DNA of 64,000 nt. It comes from Amphiduros pacificus (lineage: Eukaryota > Annelida > Polychaeta > Phyllodocida > Hesionidae). The stretch lies in contig OX439004.1 in assembly GCA_949316495.1 (NCBI GenBank), positions 43,758,447 through 43,822,446 on the forward strand, in the 5' to 3' direction. Shown here one piece after another: positions 1 through 11,774 of the stretch (within the stretch, counting starts at the first letter, position 1; each line of letters starts with the position of its first letter). Made by a program: the position numbers and the translations under genes. The notes beneath the pieces are model-generated. The model saw nothing but the letters and a program-made list of their open reading frames with translations. It did not search any database and was not told the DNA's origin.

Positions 1-452
1 AATTACAAGGATATATTTGGGGAAGTTACATGGCAAATTTCAGAAGCAATTATTCCGCCAGTCATAGTTAAAATATGCGTACATTCTTGCAACTTATTTG
101 CAAAGATTTAATCAATGACAGAGTTAATAACTTTTGGAAAAAAATGATGATCCCTTGTTCTTCGACATGCATTGGATCTTGGGATTGTTTTGTAACAATG
201 GCTGCCCATCGATTTGTAAAGAAATCAAATATGTTTAATCGTGGTTTTACAACTTCACCGACAGAATGTGCAAGGCCCTGAGCGCAAAGTACTAGCGAGC
301 GCAAAGTACTCAGCAACCGTATGTAATGACTAATGTGCCCCACAGAGACAGTTCTTGCATCCTATGATGAAGAAAGTTGTCAGTTGATGATGACAAAAGA
401 TTCTATCATGATAGCCGATAATCTGCCAAGAATAATCTCCCAATGGATATTA
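1..452. other. Intergenic, no gene recognised
   Basis: Only short frames without recognisable domains are present on either strand. I see no splice-bounded coding block and no clear repeat. Confidence 0.4.
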
Positions 453-905
453 TAGTGACCAGCAGCCAAATCCGGACACTTTCATGTTTTTCACTCCCGA
501 TTTTCACAAAACTTTTCAAAACTGGATAAAAACTGCTCACGTCAATAGAAGATCGTCAGTCTTAATTGCATGTGGAGTAAAAATGATACACGTTTAATAT
601 TTACAGAGTTATCAGGAAATTCACGCATTCAGGAAACCTGCAGATTGTCCGAGTTTCCATTGACTTATACGGAGAAGTTGGCTACGTCACCACTTCTGAC
701 GTCATTTGACAGTGACTCAATCAGTCGTGCCGTGAAAACAAATAAACACTTTTAACGTTTTGAAAGGAATAGGAATAACAAGATGACGTGTGAGGCACTA
801 TATTCAGCTCAATTGCAATTAGTACAGAACAGTTTTACTCGATATTTGACCGAGTTAAAAATGTCCGAGTTTAATCTGCCGGTTTCGGACAGTTGCCGGT
901 CACTG
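453..905. mobile_element. Tc1/mariner-like MITE
   Basis: The ends form imperfect terminal inverted repeats: TAGTGACCAGCAGCC on the left against CAGTGACCGGCAACTGTCC read inward from the right. Both ends abut TA, the target duplication of the IS630/Tc1/mariner group. The 453-bp interior has only a 61-codon frame (570-755) without a recognisable domain, so it looks non-autonomous. The superfamily call rests on the TA and on the CAGTG-type end. Confidence 0.5.
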
Positions 906-2220
906 TATATCCCACCTGTTTAACTCATGTTAATAATTGTTATTGAGTTTTGTCCAAGTCCTTATAAGTTTTATCCATATGGCTGCAAGATATGGTGGAT
1001 TGATATACCGTTTTAATTTAATCGCGACAAACAGTTTACTTCTTTCTCACTGCAGCTGATGGCATGGACAACATGAATCATATTTATTTGTAACTGTGCA
1101 TCTCCATGAGCCATATAATATATGAGCCAATTTCTCAGTTCTCAAAGGGGAAAGCTTGCAAACCCACCAAATGTCGGTCACAATGTTTAATAATGACTCG
1201 CACAATTTTATGATCATATATTTTAGCTGCATATTGAGCAAAAACAAGATTTTCTGCTCAAAAATGAAAAAAAAGACAACTGATCTGACCAGTTATGGAT
1301 ATGCCAGCCACCACATGACTTTCCTTTTAAAGTTTTTATATCGTAATATATCGTATTGTATTGTTTTATCAATTAAAATAATATTGAAAACTATCACATC
1401 ATTTTTTTTCTATCTGCCGTTGTATCGTTTACTTCCCATCCATGTTACATCTGGAGCACCATTTTTTCTTGTTTTCAAACGATATGCACCACTTTTGAAA
1501 GATCTGGGGATTCTTTGACCTTACCAAAGTTGAACACATAGAAAGCTTTTATTGTTTACATCTTCTCAAACTTGTTAGAAGATCAGTTAACTGTATGACT
1601 TTGGGAGACAAGTAGCTTATCTGTAAAATGCTAAGGGCAAGGTGTAGCAGAGAATGGTCTATTTCTACGGCATAGTGGCCACTGGCAAAGCCAAAAAAAA
1701 AATCATATTTAAAAATCAGTATAGACTATAGTCAAGGGAATTACATATCCAAGTTGTTAAACACAGAAAGACTAAGTACTCTAGATCAGATTGGACTTGG
1801 ATATGTTTGGGATACTGATCCAAATAACATTGATACAATCCTAGTGTTCAAGAAAGCATGTCTGTATTGTGACTGTCTGTTGAACTCCAAAGAAATCACA
1901 GACTACCTATTGTACAATCCTTTAAAATAACATAGAGAAGAACAACAGAAGATGTAGAGTGTGTGACAGGGGGTAGTTTGGTAATGATTTTCATAACATC
2001 ATGCAGTGCAATTACTTCCAACAGAACAGATCAACTTCAGTCCTAAAGTGCCATTATAGAAAGACCAAATACCTTAAATTTCAATAATCTTTTCTTTAAT
2101 ACTGATCCCATGAACTAATTGACCTTGTTAAATTCACATTTAATGATAATAATATGGCTGCTGTACACACATCTGGTTCACTGCCCAATCATGGCAACCA
2201 AAACAATGGTGGGAAACAAG
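906..2220. other. Intergenic AT-rich stretch
   Basis: No exon-like block is seen. The longest frame (1156-1518, +) is hydrophobic and T-rich with no known motif, and is most likely chance. Confidence 0.35.
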
Positions 2221-2229
2221 AGTGCAAAC

Positions 2230-2292
2230 TCCACCAGAGGGCGATGTGGTGAACCTATCACGTAATAGTTTGCGTGTGCCTCTGGTGGACAG
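2230..2292. repeat. Short inverted repeat
   Basis: Arms CCACCAGAGG and CCTCTGGTGG face each other about 40 bases apart. This could be a tiny foldback element or chance. No function is implied. Confidence 0.35.
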
Positions 2293-2639
2293 TGTGACAA
2301 AGGTGATTATTTCGACCAATCAGAGACTAGCTAACAAACGTTGATAAGAAATATCCATACTATCAATGACAGGAAATGGCATTCACCAACATTTCATTAT
2401 CACCAAAATAACAAAATAACAAAATGATGTCTCCTTGGATATAAAAGAAATTTTAATTTTGATAAATGGACATAAACACCTAACAAAGAATTAATCATGT
2501 CCTGACATGGTGGCTCTGACTCCTCTCCATGAATCCTTTTTAAATTGAACCTTGCTCAGATAAGTGCATATCTTTTTTTAAAAATGGTTACAGTACATGT
2601 ATCTGGATAATAATTTAAAAAAAATAATAAAAAGCTTGT

Positions 2640-3560
2640 ACAGCGCATATACCAGGCTAGGCCTGTTCATAGCGCTTTGCCCCGTAGTACCTCCTAAAAA
2701 GGAATGTTTTCAAGTTAGACTTGAAAACTGATACCGTAGGGCTCCTCCTAATATCATTAGAGATGATGTTCCATAATTTAGGTGCAAACACAGAGAAAGC
2801 TCTATCGCCCAAAGTTTTCATATTAGTGCTCGGGATCACAAGGTCAAGTAGCGAGTTAGAGCGTAAGGTCCTAGTATGACGTTTGCATTCCACAAGTTCA
2901 GATATGTAAGGGGTTGCCATACCATTTAGGGCCTTCCAAACAATTAATAACACCTTAAAGTCAATTCTGGCTCTAACAGGCAGCCAGTGCAATTCCCTCA
3001 GTTTATCAGTGATGTGATCAAATTTTCTCCTGCCAGTGACCACTCTTGCTGCAGAGTTCTGTAATTTCTGCAGTTTCCTAATGTCGACCTCAGGGATCCC
3101 AGCCAGGAGAGCATTACCATAGGCCCCCGGCCAATCTCTCCGACCAATGATTAAATATAATGGAGTTGTACAGATCTGGTTCCGGTAAAGTTGTACAGTT
3201 CCGGTGTGTAATTTTCAATGGGGAAAAAAAACAACATGGAGATCGGCAATCGGCCTATAGTCCAGGGTAGATGTCACAAAGGAGTGGATGATTGTCTCAG
3301 CAGCCCTATTATTCAACGATTGCCTAATGGCAGCAATATTCCTAATATGGTAGAAGCCCTTTTTACAAATATTTCTGACCTGTGCCTTCATGTCAAGATG
3401 TCTGTCGAAAATCACACCAAGGTTCCTGACACTAGGGCTATCGCTGATGGAGGTTGACCCAATCTTGAGCCCTGCATCACCCGTAAGGTCCCATCCTACT
3501 GATGATCTACTGTGAGCACAGACTAAGAGTTCAGTCTTATTATCATTTAGTTTCATGAAG
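2640..3560 (-). mobile_element. Non-LTR retrotransposon (LINE) 3' part, CR1/L2/Jockey-like
   Basis: On the minus strand the upper block (3556-3262) reads NDNKTELLVCAHS and NLGVIFDRHLDMKAQV. These are hallmarks of the region after the reverse-transcriptase catalytic core in Jockey-superclade LINEs. It then reads to FVTSTLDY. After an inserted MITE the same protein resumes with YGNALLAGIP, KLQKLQNSAARVVTG and LRELHWLPVRARIDFK, and runs to a stop at 2657-2659. The 3' end has an AT-rich tail after a GCGCTGTACAAGC-type sequence, typical of CR1/L2-like tails. The 5' part, including the endonuclease and RT core, is missing, so it is a 5'-truncated dead copy. Apart from the MITE the frame is well kept, suggesting moderate age. 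Confidence 0.85.
3124..3261. mobile_element. MITE inserted in the LINE
   Basis: It separates STLDY from YGNALL of the LINE protein, so its limits are known to a few bases. The ends carry inverted CTATAGGCCGATTGCC-like sequence next to TA. The interior shares ACACCGGAACTG(T/C)ACAA and CCCATTGAAAA with the element at 57903-58050, so both belong to one family, probably Tc1/mariner-type by its TA context. Confidence 0.65.
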
Positions 3561-3599
3561 AACTCAAGAGACAGATTGAAGATGCTGGAATTGCAATTA

Positions 3600-4150
3600 G
3601 CTCTTAATTGAAAACCGTATCACAGCTACCCATTTATGACCAAATAAATGTTGAAAATTACGTTTCCTGAGAGAAAAAACTTTTCTCTTATTAAGAAAGG
3701 ATGCAGGAGGAGATTTCTCAAGAAGTTGTCATTAAACTTGATGAAAAAGTATTAGATATTCAGCTTAAGATGGACGTCTGCTAGCACAATAAGGTAATTT
3801 GGGGCAGTTGTGGATGGTCAAGTAGTTCATATGTGTAACCAGGTGGCACCATGTGTATCTGACAGGTCACCTGGCTTCTTTTTATTCACCCAGGAATCAC
3901 TGGGTGGCACTAGTTGTCATCCAGGTGGTCTTAGACACTAATAACTGTCCCATATACATATAGGGACAGTAAACCACCATGCTGGTGTCCGTATGCTGTA
4001 GCCAGAATTCTGGTCACACGTCACTGGAAATTGCCTTTCCAAACTTGTACGTCATACGCCGTCAGCCACTAGGTGTCGCCACACATTCCGGTGAGTCAAA
4101 TATTAACAGTACTGAGAAGCACTCACTGATTTCCCATTTATTTCGACCAG
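3600..4150. other. Intergenic, nothing recognised
   Basis: No coding block is seen. Short self-similar words occur (CCAGGTGGCACCATG, CCAGGTGGTC) at 3840-3935. They do not form a clear element. Confidence 0.3.
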
Positions 4151-4156
4151 AATGTG

Positions 4157-4480
4157 GCCACAGGCCGTGGCGCAGTTGGTTAGGGCGCCAGCTTACTAGC
4201 ACCAGTTCCTCTGTGGTGATCCAAAGGTCGTGGGTTCAAACCCCGGCCGTGCCAGGATTGAACTCATGATACAATTTCCCACATGAGCTGAGGCCTGTGC
4301 CAAAGGGTTAACCCGTTGTCCTTGTAAATCTGTGACCGGGCGGGTTGTCATGTCAAGGACCTGCGACATGACAATTCAGTGAGGCAGCACTATATCTGCT
4401 ACAAGTAGGTCTCATCACGAAATAACTGAAATAATGTTGAAAGTGATGTAAAACCCCAAACAAACAAACAAACAAATCGA
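4157..4480 (+). mobile_element. tRNA-derived SINE, full-length copy
   Basis: The head has an A-box-like TGGCGCAGTTGGTTAGGGCG and a B box GGTTCAAACCC. A long spacer between them resembles a class II tRNA (Ser/Leu type) with a long variable arm. A non-tRNA body follows (ACATGAGCTGAGGCC, TGACATGACAATTCAGTGAGG) and a tail of CAAA repeats. Other copies with the same body lie at 24955-25213, 28940-29256, 34216-34321 and 43237-43420, all on the minus strand. The internal Pol III promoter would sit in the head. Confidence 0.85.
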
Positions 4481-4499
4481 CCAGAATCCATAAAATTGA

Positions 4500-5690
4500 A
4501 CAAACTTTTTTTATCTGTATTAAAATTCCACAAAGAATCTAAATATGTTGGTTATGTATTGCTCTGTACAATATTAGTTATCGTAAATGATCGTTAATCG
4601 TGACGGAGCTGTCAGGAAGACATGACACCTCCGAGCAACAATTTTAGATCACACAAAGGCTACAAACAATTCCCCTTCAAAGCTTGAGCTGGTAAACAAT
4701 GACAAAAAAAGGTCTTTGATCATAAAATTCAAATGATTTTGGATATGACAATGGTGTGAAAGCGTATGATTGTCTGACTGAAGTGACATGACCAACTCGT
4801 TACCTTGGCTTGGTGTGACTGCCTCACTACGCATCAAAGTTTTGTTTATCTCGCCGTCATTTCTTCTAAAAGTTGTCTACTATCTTCGTATTATCTCACT
4901 GATTTCAATAGCGTTTTTGGTTTTATGATAAATGGTGTAGGTAGTTTTTAAGATATCTTCAAAATAGTGATTTCTTGTTATCAGCTGTCAGTTACAGACC
5001 CACACAAAATTCGTAGCGCCACCTATGTATGAGCGATAATTGGGGATTTTCGGGAAGGAGAATATTGGGTCGTTTGGGGTTTCCCTGTTCTATAATCTAT
5101 ATTTATGTCAACCAATCAGAGCAACCCCCCAAAAATAGTGGCATTATTCGCCCGCTGCACAAACCCATTGCAACGAGAGGTCCTTCATAGTCCTAACATA
5201 GATATTTGGACTAGCATAGTCTGTAGGCAGTCTACTCCTGAGAATAAAATATTTGTATTTCGTGTTGGCCGCTATCAGGGGTATACAGATGTTTTTGATA
5301 TGTTATACTTCTGGTATAAGATATATAAGTGAAACATGTTCATTTTCTTTACCTCAGCAATCAGATACCATTTGGAATATACAAGTAAAACAAATTTTGA
5401 GCAATAGGAGGGGGCAGTCATACGGGCACTTTCACACATACAGGGCTTTCACGCCCTGGCAACCCCAATTGGCGTTGAAAACCAATCCCTGTCAGCCATT
5501 GAAATAGTACAGTCAAATTGAACCCCAATCTGAAGATTTCATCTTTAAAGTTATTATCTTTTTTATATGTTCTTCTTGGGCAAAAAAAACAGTTCAATTC
5601 TGTTTGTTCCGATGTGCATATCGCTCAATAGAAGCCCAATATGAAGATTTCACCTTATTTCTTATATTATATGTGGTTGCAAAAAAACAA
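4500..5690. other. Intergenic, nothing recognised
   Basis: Several overlapping short frames are present but none shows domains or splice context. Confidence 0.3.
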
Positions 5691-5714
5691 CAGCCCAGCC
5701 TTTAGGCGAATTCC

Positions 5715-6280
5715 ATGCAGCCTTTGATGTCTTCCCATTCAGTGGTGTGAAAAACCCAAAATTTCAACAAACAGGGTCTCCTAGTAAATTTCACTGATAC
5801 CAATCATCAGCATTCACAGTATTGCCATTCAAAGTCCTTGTGATGTAAGGCCAAACCTGCTATCATCACTCTATAAAATTAATTAATGTCAATTGTTACT
5901 GGTGGGTATACCCCACTATAACACACATATAATTTACTGACCATGTTTTGTTGGTTAATATAATGACTGATAAAGACCAAAATGCGTGAATTTGACCATT
6001 GTTAGCCCTACTTTGGTTAAGATCAAAGGGCATAAAATGCCCTTTGTGTTCAGTGGTGAAGCCACCCCTAAGATGTTTGGATAGTTCCAGAAGCCAACCC
6101 AAAGTCAAATTGCAAACATGTATAAAATTGTTCGTGAAGCCATCCCAATACAGAATCTGTTGAAGCCACCCCTAAAGCCACCTTCACAGTCCTTGTGATG
6201 TAAGGCCAAATCTGTGATCAAAGGTTATTCTGTCATTGTTTCCACAACTCAGCCCATGCTTTGATGTCTTCCCATTTGAC
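5715..6280. repeat. Dispersed repeat with internal duplication
   Basis: The words CCTTTGATGTCTTCCCATT and CCTTGTGATGTAAGGCCAAA each occur twice in this block (about 5720/6255 and 5840/6190). The first also occurs near 27308 and 27500. This marks an old interspersed repeat rather than a gene. Confidence 0.5.
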
Positions 6281-6311
6281 AATAATATTCTGCAAAAAAA
6301 AAATCTTATTG

Positions 6312-6425
6312 ACAGATAAGTAACATATTTATCACATAAGTAACATATTTATCACATAAGTAACATATTTTTACATAAGTAACATATTTTTCACATTTAT
6401 AAGTAACATATTTTTCACATATGAT
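6312..6425. repeat. 20-bp tandem repeat
   Basis: About five copies of AAGTAACATATTTATCACAT occur with small indels. The region is AT-rich. The reverse-strand frame across it is a translation of the repeat and not a gene. Confidence 0.85.
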
Positions 6426-6429
6426 TAAT

Positions 6430-7620
6430 ATTTTTCCGAAAATGACTGCCGTAATTGTGAACATTAAAACCAGGTGTGTTAGTTTTAAATATTTCATATT
6501 CATATCTCAGCTCATGATTTATGTACAGAATCGATTTTTATATGCCTGAAATCATGAGAACAAGAGGAAGACAGTTATATATGTATTTTGTAGATTATAC
6601 TTTGTTTTGGCCCCGCGAAAATGACTGCCGTAATTGCGAATAATATAAGAAAATGTAAATTATAGTTTTAAAGATTTCATATGCTGGTGTATTTGTGCAC
6701 TGATTTGTTTTCAACGTATCCAACGTGGTCACCGTGTTGTCAAACGGAAGTGACGTCAGCTCGCCCTCTCCTATGGGAGCTGTTTTAGTCATGTGACCTT
6801 TGACCTTGACATATTGATCTTGTATTCTATATGTGTGTACATGCAAAATCTCACAACCATTAAAAGTGAATAAAGATATTTCAATGGCCTTAGAGCTATG
6901 CTTATCATTGCTCCTTTGTAATGTTTGTGAACATTTCTTCCTAAATGATCATTTAAATCTTTTTCAAGAGCAGACTTCAGCAGATGATGATTTTGACCAA
7001 TCAAAATGCATGCTGCATATCAAATTTTACCCCAACTTGTTATATCGATTCTCATTGGCTAATATTTCTATATTATTAAAAATGGCAGCCTCCTTGACAA
7101 CGTAGTGATAGCTATTGGATTTTTGAAAAAATCAGAACAACATGGAAAAAGAACTGAGAATAATGGAAAATAGATAGAAATAGATACAAAAGATTATACA
7201 TCACTTATGAGAATGTGCTGAATTAAATGTTCTTTTGTTAGTTGATTTGAAGGGACAGATTTTGAACGTTCTACCATCATCATTAGAATTAAACAATTAT
7301 TATTTTTGTCCAATTTCATTTTTATTTCAACCAGTTATTGATTTGTCTCTATATCTTATTTAGAAAATTGATCTATTTTTTTTTCTTTTCATATAAATAT
7401 AGGGCGAATCTGATTTGGTTTGATAGGAAATTTGTATTTTTTTTTCAAATTTTATGATATTCACCCCATCTGTTGTTATTGATCATCAATATTTAAGTTT
7501 CAGCAGTGCATATATGGCTTTCTCAGAATAAATAATAGAGACATATTATTAAAAGAAATGAGAAAAAAGTCTGTATTAACCAGCAACAGGGTAATTTGGG
7601 GCATAACCTCAAGTTATAAC
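6430..7620. other. Intergenic, nothing recognised
   Basis: AT-rich sequence with short frames only. Two copies of AAAATGACTGCCGTAATTG occur near 6438 and 6618. Confidence 0.3.
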
Positions 7621-7922
7621 AAAAGATATTAAGGCAAGAACATATGTTCATATTGGTTCTGGTGGAAGGATCTGACTCGTCCCTCAGACTTTTGACAACC
7701 ACCAGAACCAACGTGAGAGATCTGTCAGCCTGAACACTGCACAAACTTATGTTCTTGGCATAACAACATAGATCCATACTTCTTACTGTGTTAACACTGG
7801 TCTGCGTTATATATAAACCATCTACGGTAGATAAGTATGAGATAAAGATAAAAAGGCAAGAAACAGATTTCTCAAGTTGGTTCTGGTGGAAGGATCTCAA
7901 GAATCTGGAGGAAAATAGTTTG

Positions 7923-8038
7923 GCACAGGGATGATCTGCAAAAGTAGTTCAGCACATGGGTGATCTGCTAAAGTAGTTCAGCAGAAGAGTGATCTGTGAA
8001 AGTAGCTCGGCAGAGAGGTGATCTGCAAAAGAATATCT
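7923..8038. repeat. 29-bp tandem repeat, four units
   Basis: Units begin at 7923, 7952, 7981 and 8010, an exact 29-bp period, each containing a variant of TGATCTGCAAAAGTAG. Just upstream, TTGGTTCTGGTGGAAGGATC occurs at about 7658 and 7878 with an inverted partial copy between. The block lies beyond the 3' side of the minus-strand Penelope remnant and may belong to it. Confidence 0.8.
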
Positions 8039-8171
8039 GATAGGTGCAGAACACCCTCTTGAAGCACAAAGTATGAGATAAAAAATAAAATATGATTTTG
8101 TAGTTCATGTAGTGTTACAGACTATTGGTGTGATCAGAAAAACAATGGCTGTTGAAATTTTGTCAAAAATA

Positions 8172-8216
8172 GGTGCCTGACGCGTTTCGTCACGCAGGGT
8201 GACTCTTCAGAGGCTA
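8172..8216 (-). ncRNA. Type I hammerhead ribozyme motif (Penelope-associated)
   Basis: Read on the minus strand: stem I strand GCCT, core CTGAAGA (consensus CUGANGA), stem II GTCAC-loop-GTGAC with a 5-nt loop, core GAAA, a minimal stem III in CGCG, the cleavage triplet GTC, then the second stem I strand AGGC. All conserved core positions are present. Such minimal hammerheads with a tiny stem III are known from the terminal regions of Penelope-like elements. This one lies about 540 bases 3' of the C-terminal codons of such an element on the same strand. Cleavage activity is inferred. Confidence 0.72.
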
Positions 8217-8753
8217 GACAAGAAAATTTTGATTGTATACCTGAAGGAGGTAGAATCAAAACTGACCCGAATAAGGTAGAACGTCAAACGTTCCGTAAAC
8301 AACATACTATGACGTAGCAATTGGTTGCTAACGACAACTTGTCTGGTACTGTTGTTATGGTTTTTATTCTACTGCTCGTGAGTAGATAATTGAGGAATAC
8401 TAAATATCGGTACAGAGGTATTCAAAGATGCCGATATACCCGGGGGACCGTCCCATAAAAAGTCTGGTTTTTTTCTGGGGGAACATGTCAGAAAGGTCAA
8501 CTGGTTGCCCTTGATGCAATCTTTGTTTTTTTTTAAAAATCGCTTCCGGGGGTGGAAACATCACAATTGATGTGTCCACCCCCGGTTGTGGTCCTACATA
8601 GATGGGTCTCTGGCTGCCAGGTAAGAGCCTGGGTGGTTCACTTGTAGTGAGAGAGGTGCATTCACCTCTGGGATCAGGTAGTTATTAAGGTCTCATGGTG
8701 CCAACATGAGTCGTCTCAAAATGGAGATGTGGGGACTAATAAGATGTAAAAAT
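8217..8753 (-). mobile_element. Penelope-like element 3' untranslated part
   Basis: This stretch joins the Penelope C-terminus to the hammerhead. Segments such as CATGGTGCCAACATGAGTCG and CTGGCTGCCAGGTA recur in opposite orientation at 23071-23165, directly after another Penelope stop codon. That shows they belong to the element. An inverted repeat of CCGGGGGTGG and CCACCCCCGG lies at 8547-8584. Confidence 0.6.
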
Positions 8754-8960
8754 TTATATACAGGCTAGTGCCTCCCTTACATTCTCCATGGAATTGATGC
8801 CCAGGGGATCAACAGTTTTCAACTGGTACATCCAGTGAAGTTCTCTTTTACGTCTAAACTTGGTGGTTTCCAGTAAGTGTGGTGGTTTCTTGATAAATTC
8901 AATAATTTGAATTTTCATATCATTTTTGGAATGGTGGTGGTTCCAAAATGTTTTTAAAAT
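8754..8960 (-). pseudogene. Penelope-like element, C-terminus of GIY-YIG endonuclease
   Basis: Minus-strand codons read FWNHHHSKNDMKIQIIEF, then PPHLLETTKFRRKRELHWM, then YQLKTVDPLGINSMENV, then REALACI and a stop at 8754-8756. The R-E-x-x-W-M-x-x-L-x-T-x-x-P-x-G-x-N pattern is the end of the GIY-YIG nuclease region fused to the reverse transcriptase in Penelope-like elements. The RT and most of the nuclease are absent, so this is a truncated remnant. The same ending is repeated at 23003-23071. Confidence 0.75.
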
Positions 8961-8989
8961 TTTTAGATTTTGTAGTTCATGTAATATTA

Positions 8990-9420
8990 AATCTACCAGA
9001 CTGAATTATAAAATCATAAACAATTGAAAACATTTGCATGTTTTTACTCTTGAATAGATACTTTCTGGTAAAATGCAATTCATGAATTACATGATTAAAT
9101 GATCATAGATGCAGAAATACATTGACATTCATAGACAAAAAAATACTCGTAACCATAGAAACACAAACTCACATTTAAAACTAATCTTGCAACCCCCACA
9201 TCATCGTGGGTGATTTAATGCACGTGCAGCTCAAGCTGCAATCATCTTTAATTTTTCATAAAATTAGTCATAACTTGTTAATATTAGTCCGATTGACATG
9301 CTTTTTACACCAAAATAATACATTTTTCATGTTCTTTCCAACACACACAAGCAGCAGTGGGTCTGTTTTAAGACCGAAAATCTCAGTTGCTTCCTTCTTT
9401 GTTTACTAATTAGTTATGTA
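8990..9420. repeat. Dispersed repeat, related to 44960-45235
   Basis: Shared words include CTAATCTTGCAACCC, CATCGTGGG, GAGCTGCAATCAT or AAGCTGCAATCAT, and ATGATTAAATGATCAT-like sequence. The second copy is interrupted at about 45236 by a TIR element. No coding content is evident. Confidence 0.55.
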
Positions 9421-9599
9421 AGTAGTTAATTCCCCCATGATGACATCATACATTTTTAACCTATGAAATATATTCCATCAAAAAAGCCATGTCTAAGATC
9501 AATGTATTTATTATAATGAAAAAAATAATGTTGTGCATTCTCCCCACCATTGTCACACTAACATATATCGTTTTCCATACAACTTTTATTTAGATCCCA

Positions 9600-10180
9600 T
9601 TTATTTAAAAACCATTCAAATTTGTGTAAATGACACTTTAGTGCATCTGTCAGTATCATGACTGAATAATGATTTTAGATATGCAAAGCTCTTATATACC
9701 TCACACTTAAAAGACAACTTGAATCTAGTACTTTTAATTTCAAGTATAAGGCTATTGCATGGAAGAAATTTTAGAATCAACAAATAGCTTTTTGTCAATT
9801 ATCATATTATTTTCAGGCAGAACAAAATCGAGGTTTGTAGATCCCCTTGTTATTCTTGTGAGTGTGTATTTTATCCAAAATGTAAGGTTGAAAAATTTCC
9901 TTTGAATATAATGGAGTAAAATTATTCAAAATGTCATATAATTTAAATAATTTACTCATTTTCTGCCAGACAGAAAGGGTAAGCCATCCAAGTTCTCTCT
10001 ACAATGAATCATGCAATGTACATTTCTACCATCTGTAACGAGGCAATCTGCATCTAACGGGATGCTTTTATCATACAAAACATTACCATATTCAATGATA
10101 GGTCTAATAAAGCTTTTGTGACAGATGTCCAATGATCTACAAGACCAAGAATTTTTATATCTTTTAATCAAACCAAGATG
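9600..10180 (-). mobile_element. Decayed LINE 3' fragment
   Basis: The minus strand contains CHKSFIRPIIEYGNVLYD, which matches the 'SFIRPxxEYxxxVWD' region near the C-terminus of many LINE reverse transcriptases. It is followed by FVLPENNMIIDKKLF-like residues in the spacing usual for that C-terminal tail. Frames are broken and both ends are unclear. Confidence 0.5.
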
Positions 10181-11240
10181 TTTGTTACATTTAGAAGTAA
10201 CACTTCTTTGGATTTAATTGGACCAGCTAAGGTCATAGGTCAGTATAGCACCAAGATGTTTATGCCTAATTTGATTTCTGAAAGAACAAGAAAACAGCAT
10301 TACAATGGTGTCTTGTTTGTTTTTTTGTTAGTTTTTTGGGGGCTGGACAAACAAGCCATCTAGCTGCCCGTTTACTTATTAGCTCAAGATCTTTATCAAC
10401 AATCAAGTAGCAGATCTTGGGTCTCCATTTTTTATAAACTAAAACAGAGAGGTATGTCAAGCTCTTCATTGGGGCCACCATTTTGCGATACTGCACATTT
10501 CCTTTTGCGTATGTATGTATGTAACTGATGAAGATTTCAATGCTATTCAGTTCTGCTTGAAATGACATATCCAATCAAGGAGATGTTTTTTTTTCATTTT
10601 TAAAGAAGTATGTCATCTTATAACTCTGATTAAGTTTTTAAAAGTTTTTAAAAAGTAATATGAATAGTGCCACATTTTTTATAAACATGTATAAAAAATA
10701 AAAGGTTTGGATGGTGCATTTTTTTTTTCATAATATCTATTATTGAAGAAATCAGAACAGAAATGAACGGATTTATTTGAAGTAATTTTGAGTGGATGGT
10801 ATTGAAAGCTTCAAAAGAGCAACTATTCTGAATTTTTCTTTTTAAAAAAAAAACCAAAATGTGGTGTAATACTTCAATAAAACTTTGGCCAATTTATTTT
10901 TTTTAAATATGAATCTTCCAATTTTCACTGTTCTGAACTCGGCAACAGTGATAAGATCAAAGGATTTTGAATCCATTGTGTGAAACAATGTGTTGCTATG
11001 ATGCATTTGCTCACATAACAGCCGTTGCGCCCCCATTCATTATTACTCCGAGGGTGAACTAAGCAGACATGCAAGCTTGGCTCACAGTAGTAATGGATGC
11101 TGTTTGACTTTCAATCAGTTTATTTCATTCATAACTGTCTTTCTATTCTCAAAATTCCAAAACTGATTAGTTTTTTCTGTATGGGCATATGGTACCAAAA
11201 TAGTAATATATTTCCTTTACAGCATAGAGAATGGCAGTGA
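10180..11240. other. Intergenic AT-rich stretch
   Basis: No gene is recognised. There are long A and T runs and scattered short frames. Confidence 0.3.
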
Positions 11241-11249
11241 TCCTATCGG

Positions 11250-11425
11250 CTGTCATGTCTACTTAGTCCAGTCAATATATGACAAAAAATGGCCTAACCC
11301 GGAACAAATTAGAACAGAAATAAAACTGATAGAAAATGTCTCGGAAGAGCCTAGAGAATAACATAGTAAAAGTCTACCAAAATCCAAGTAGTGGAACAAT
11401 GCGTAATTTGCATAAATCCAAAATG
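11250..11425. repeat. Dispersed repeat, inverted copy at 18125-18305
   Basis: Words such as TTAGTCCAGTCAA, GAACAAATTAGAACAGAA and TTTGCATAAATCCAAAATGG recur as reverse complement near 18125-18305. This suggests one small non-coding mobile family. Confidence 0.5.
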
Positions 11426-11774
11426 GCCGAAACATGGCAGGGCAAATCTTAAATATAATATTGCTTGGCTCCTATTTGACATATTTGAGTAATCTTAAGA
11501 GTCTATTTTATGCTTTTTTGGACATGAGAAATCCATTGGGAAACTTTTCAAATTGGTAATACCCATATTTTGTACTCTTCCTCTCAAAAATGACCAATAA
11601 AAGTAGAATAATAAGTCGAAAATTGGAACTTTGCTTGTATTCTGATTATATCTGTCTGTTTTACACCTTTTCTGGGATATCCTCTATAACACATATTATT
11701 CTACAATAACAAGTTCTCAAAAAGGAGAGAGAACAATAATTTCCAATTAGAATTTTTTTTAAAACTGTGTTTAA

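Noticed and set aside
1156-1518. Plus frame of 120 codons
   Set aside because: T-rich, hydrophobic by composition only, with no motif or upstream signals.
4157-4255. Possible tRNA-Ser/Leu gene
   Set aside because: It continues into a SINE body that recurs four times in the window.
7523-7900. Minus frame of 125 codons
   Set aside because: It overlaps inverted GGTTCTGGTGGAAGG repeats, has no domain and starts in repeat sequence.
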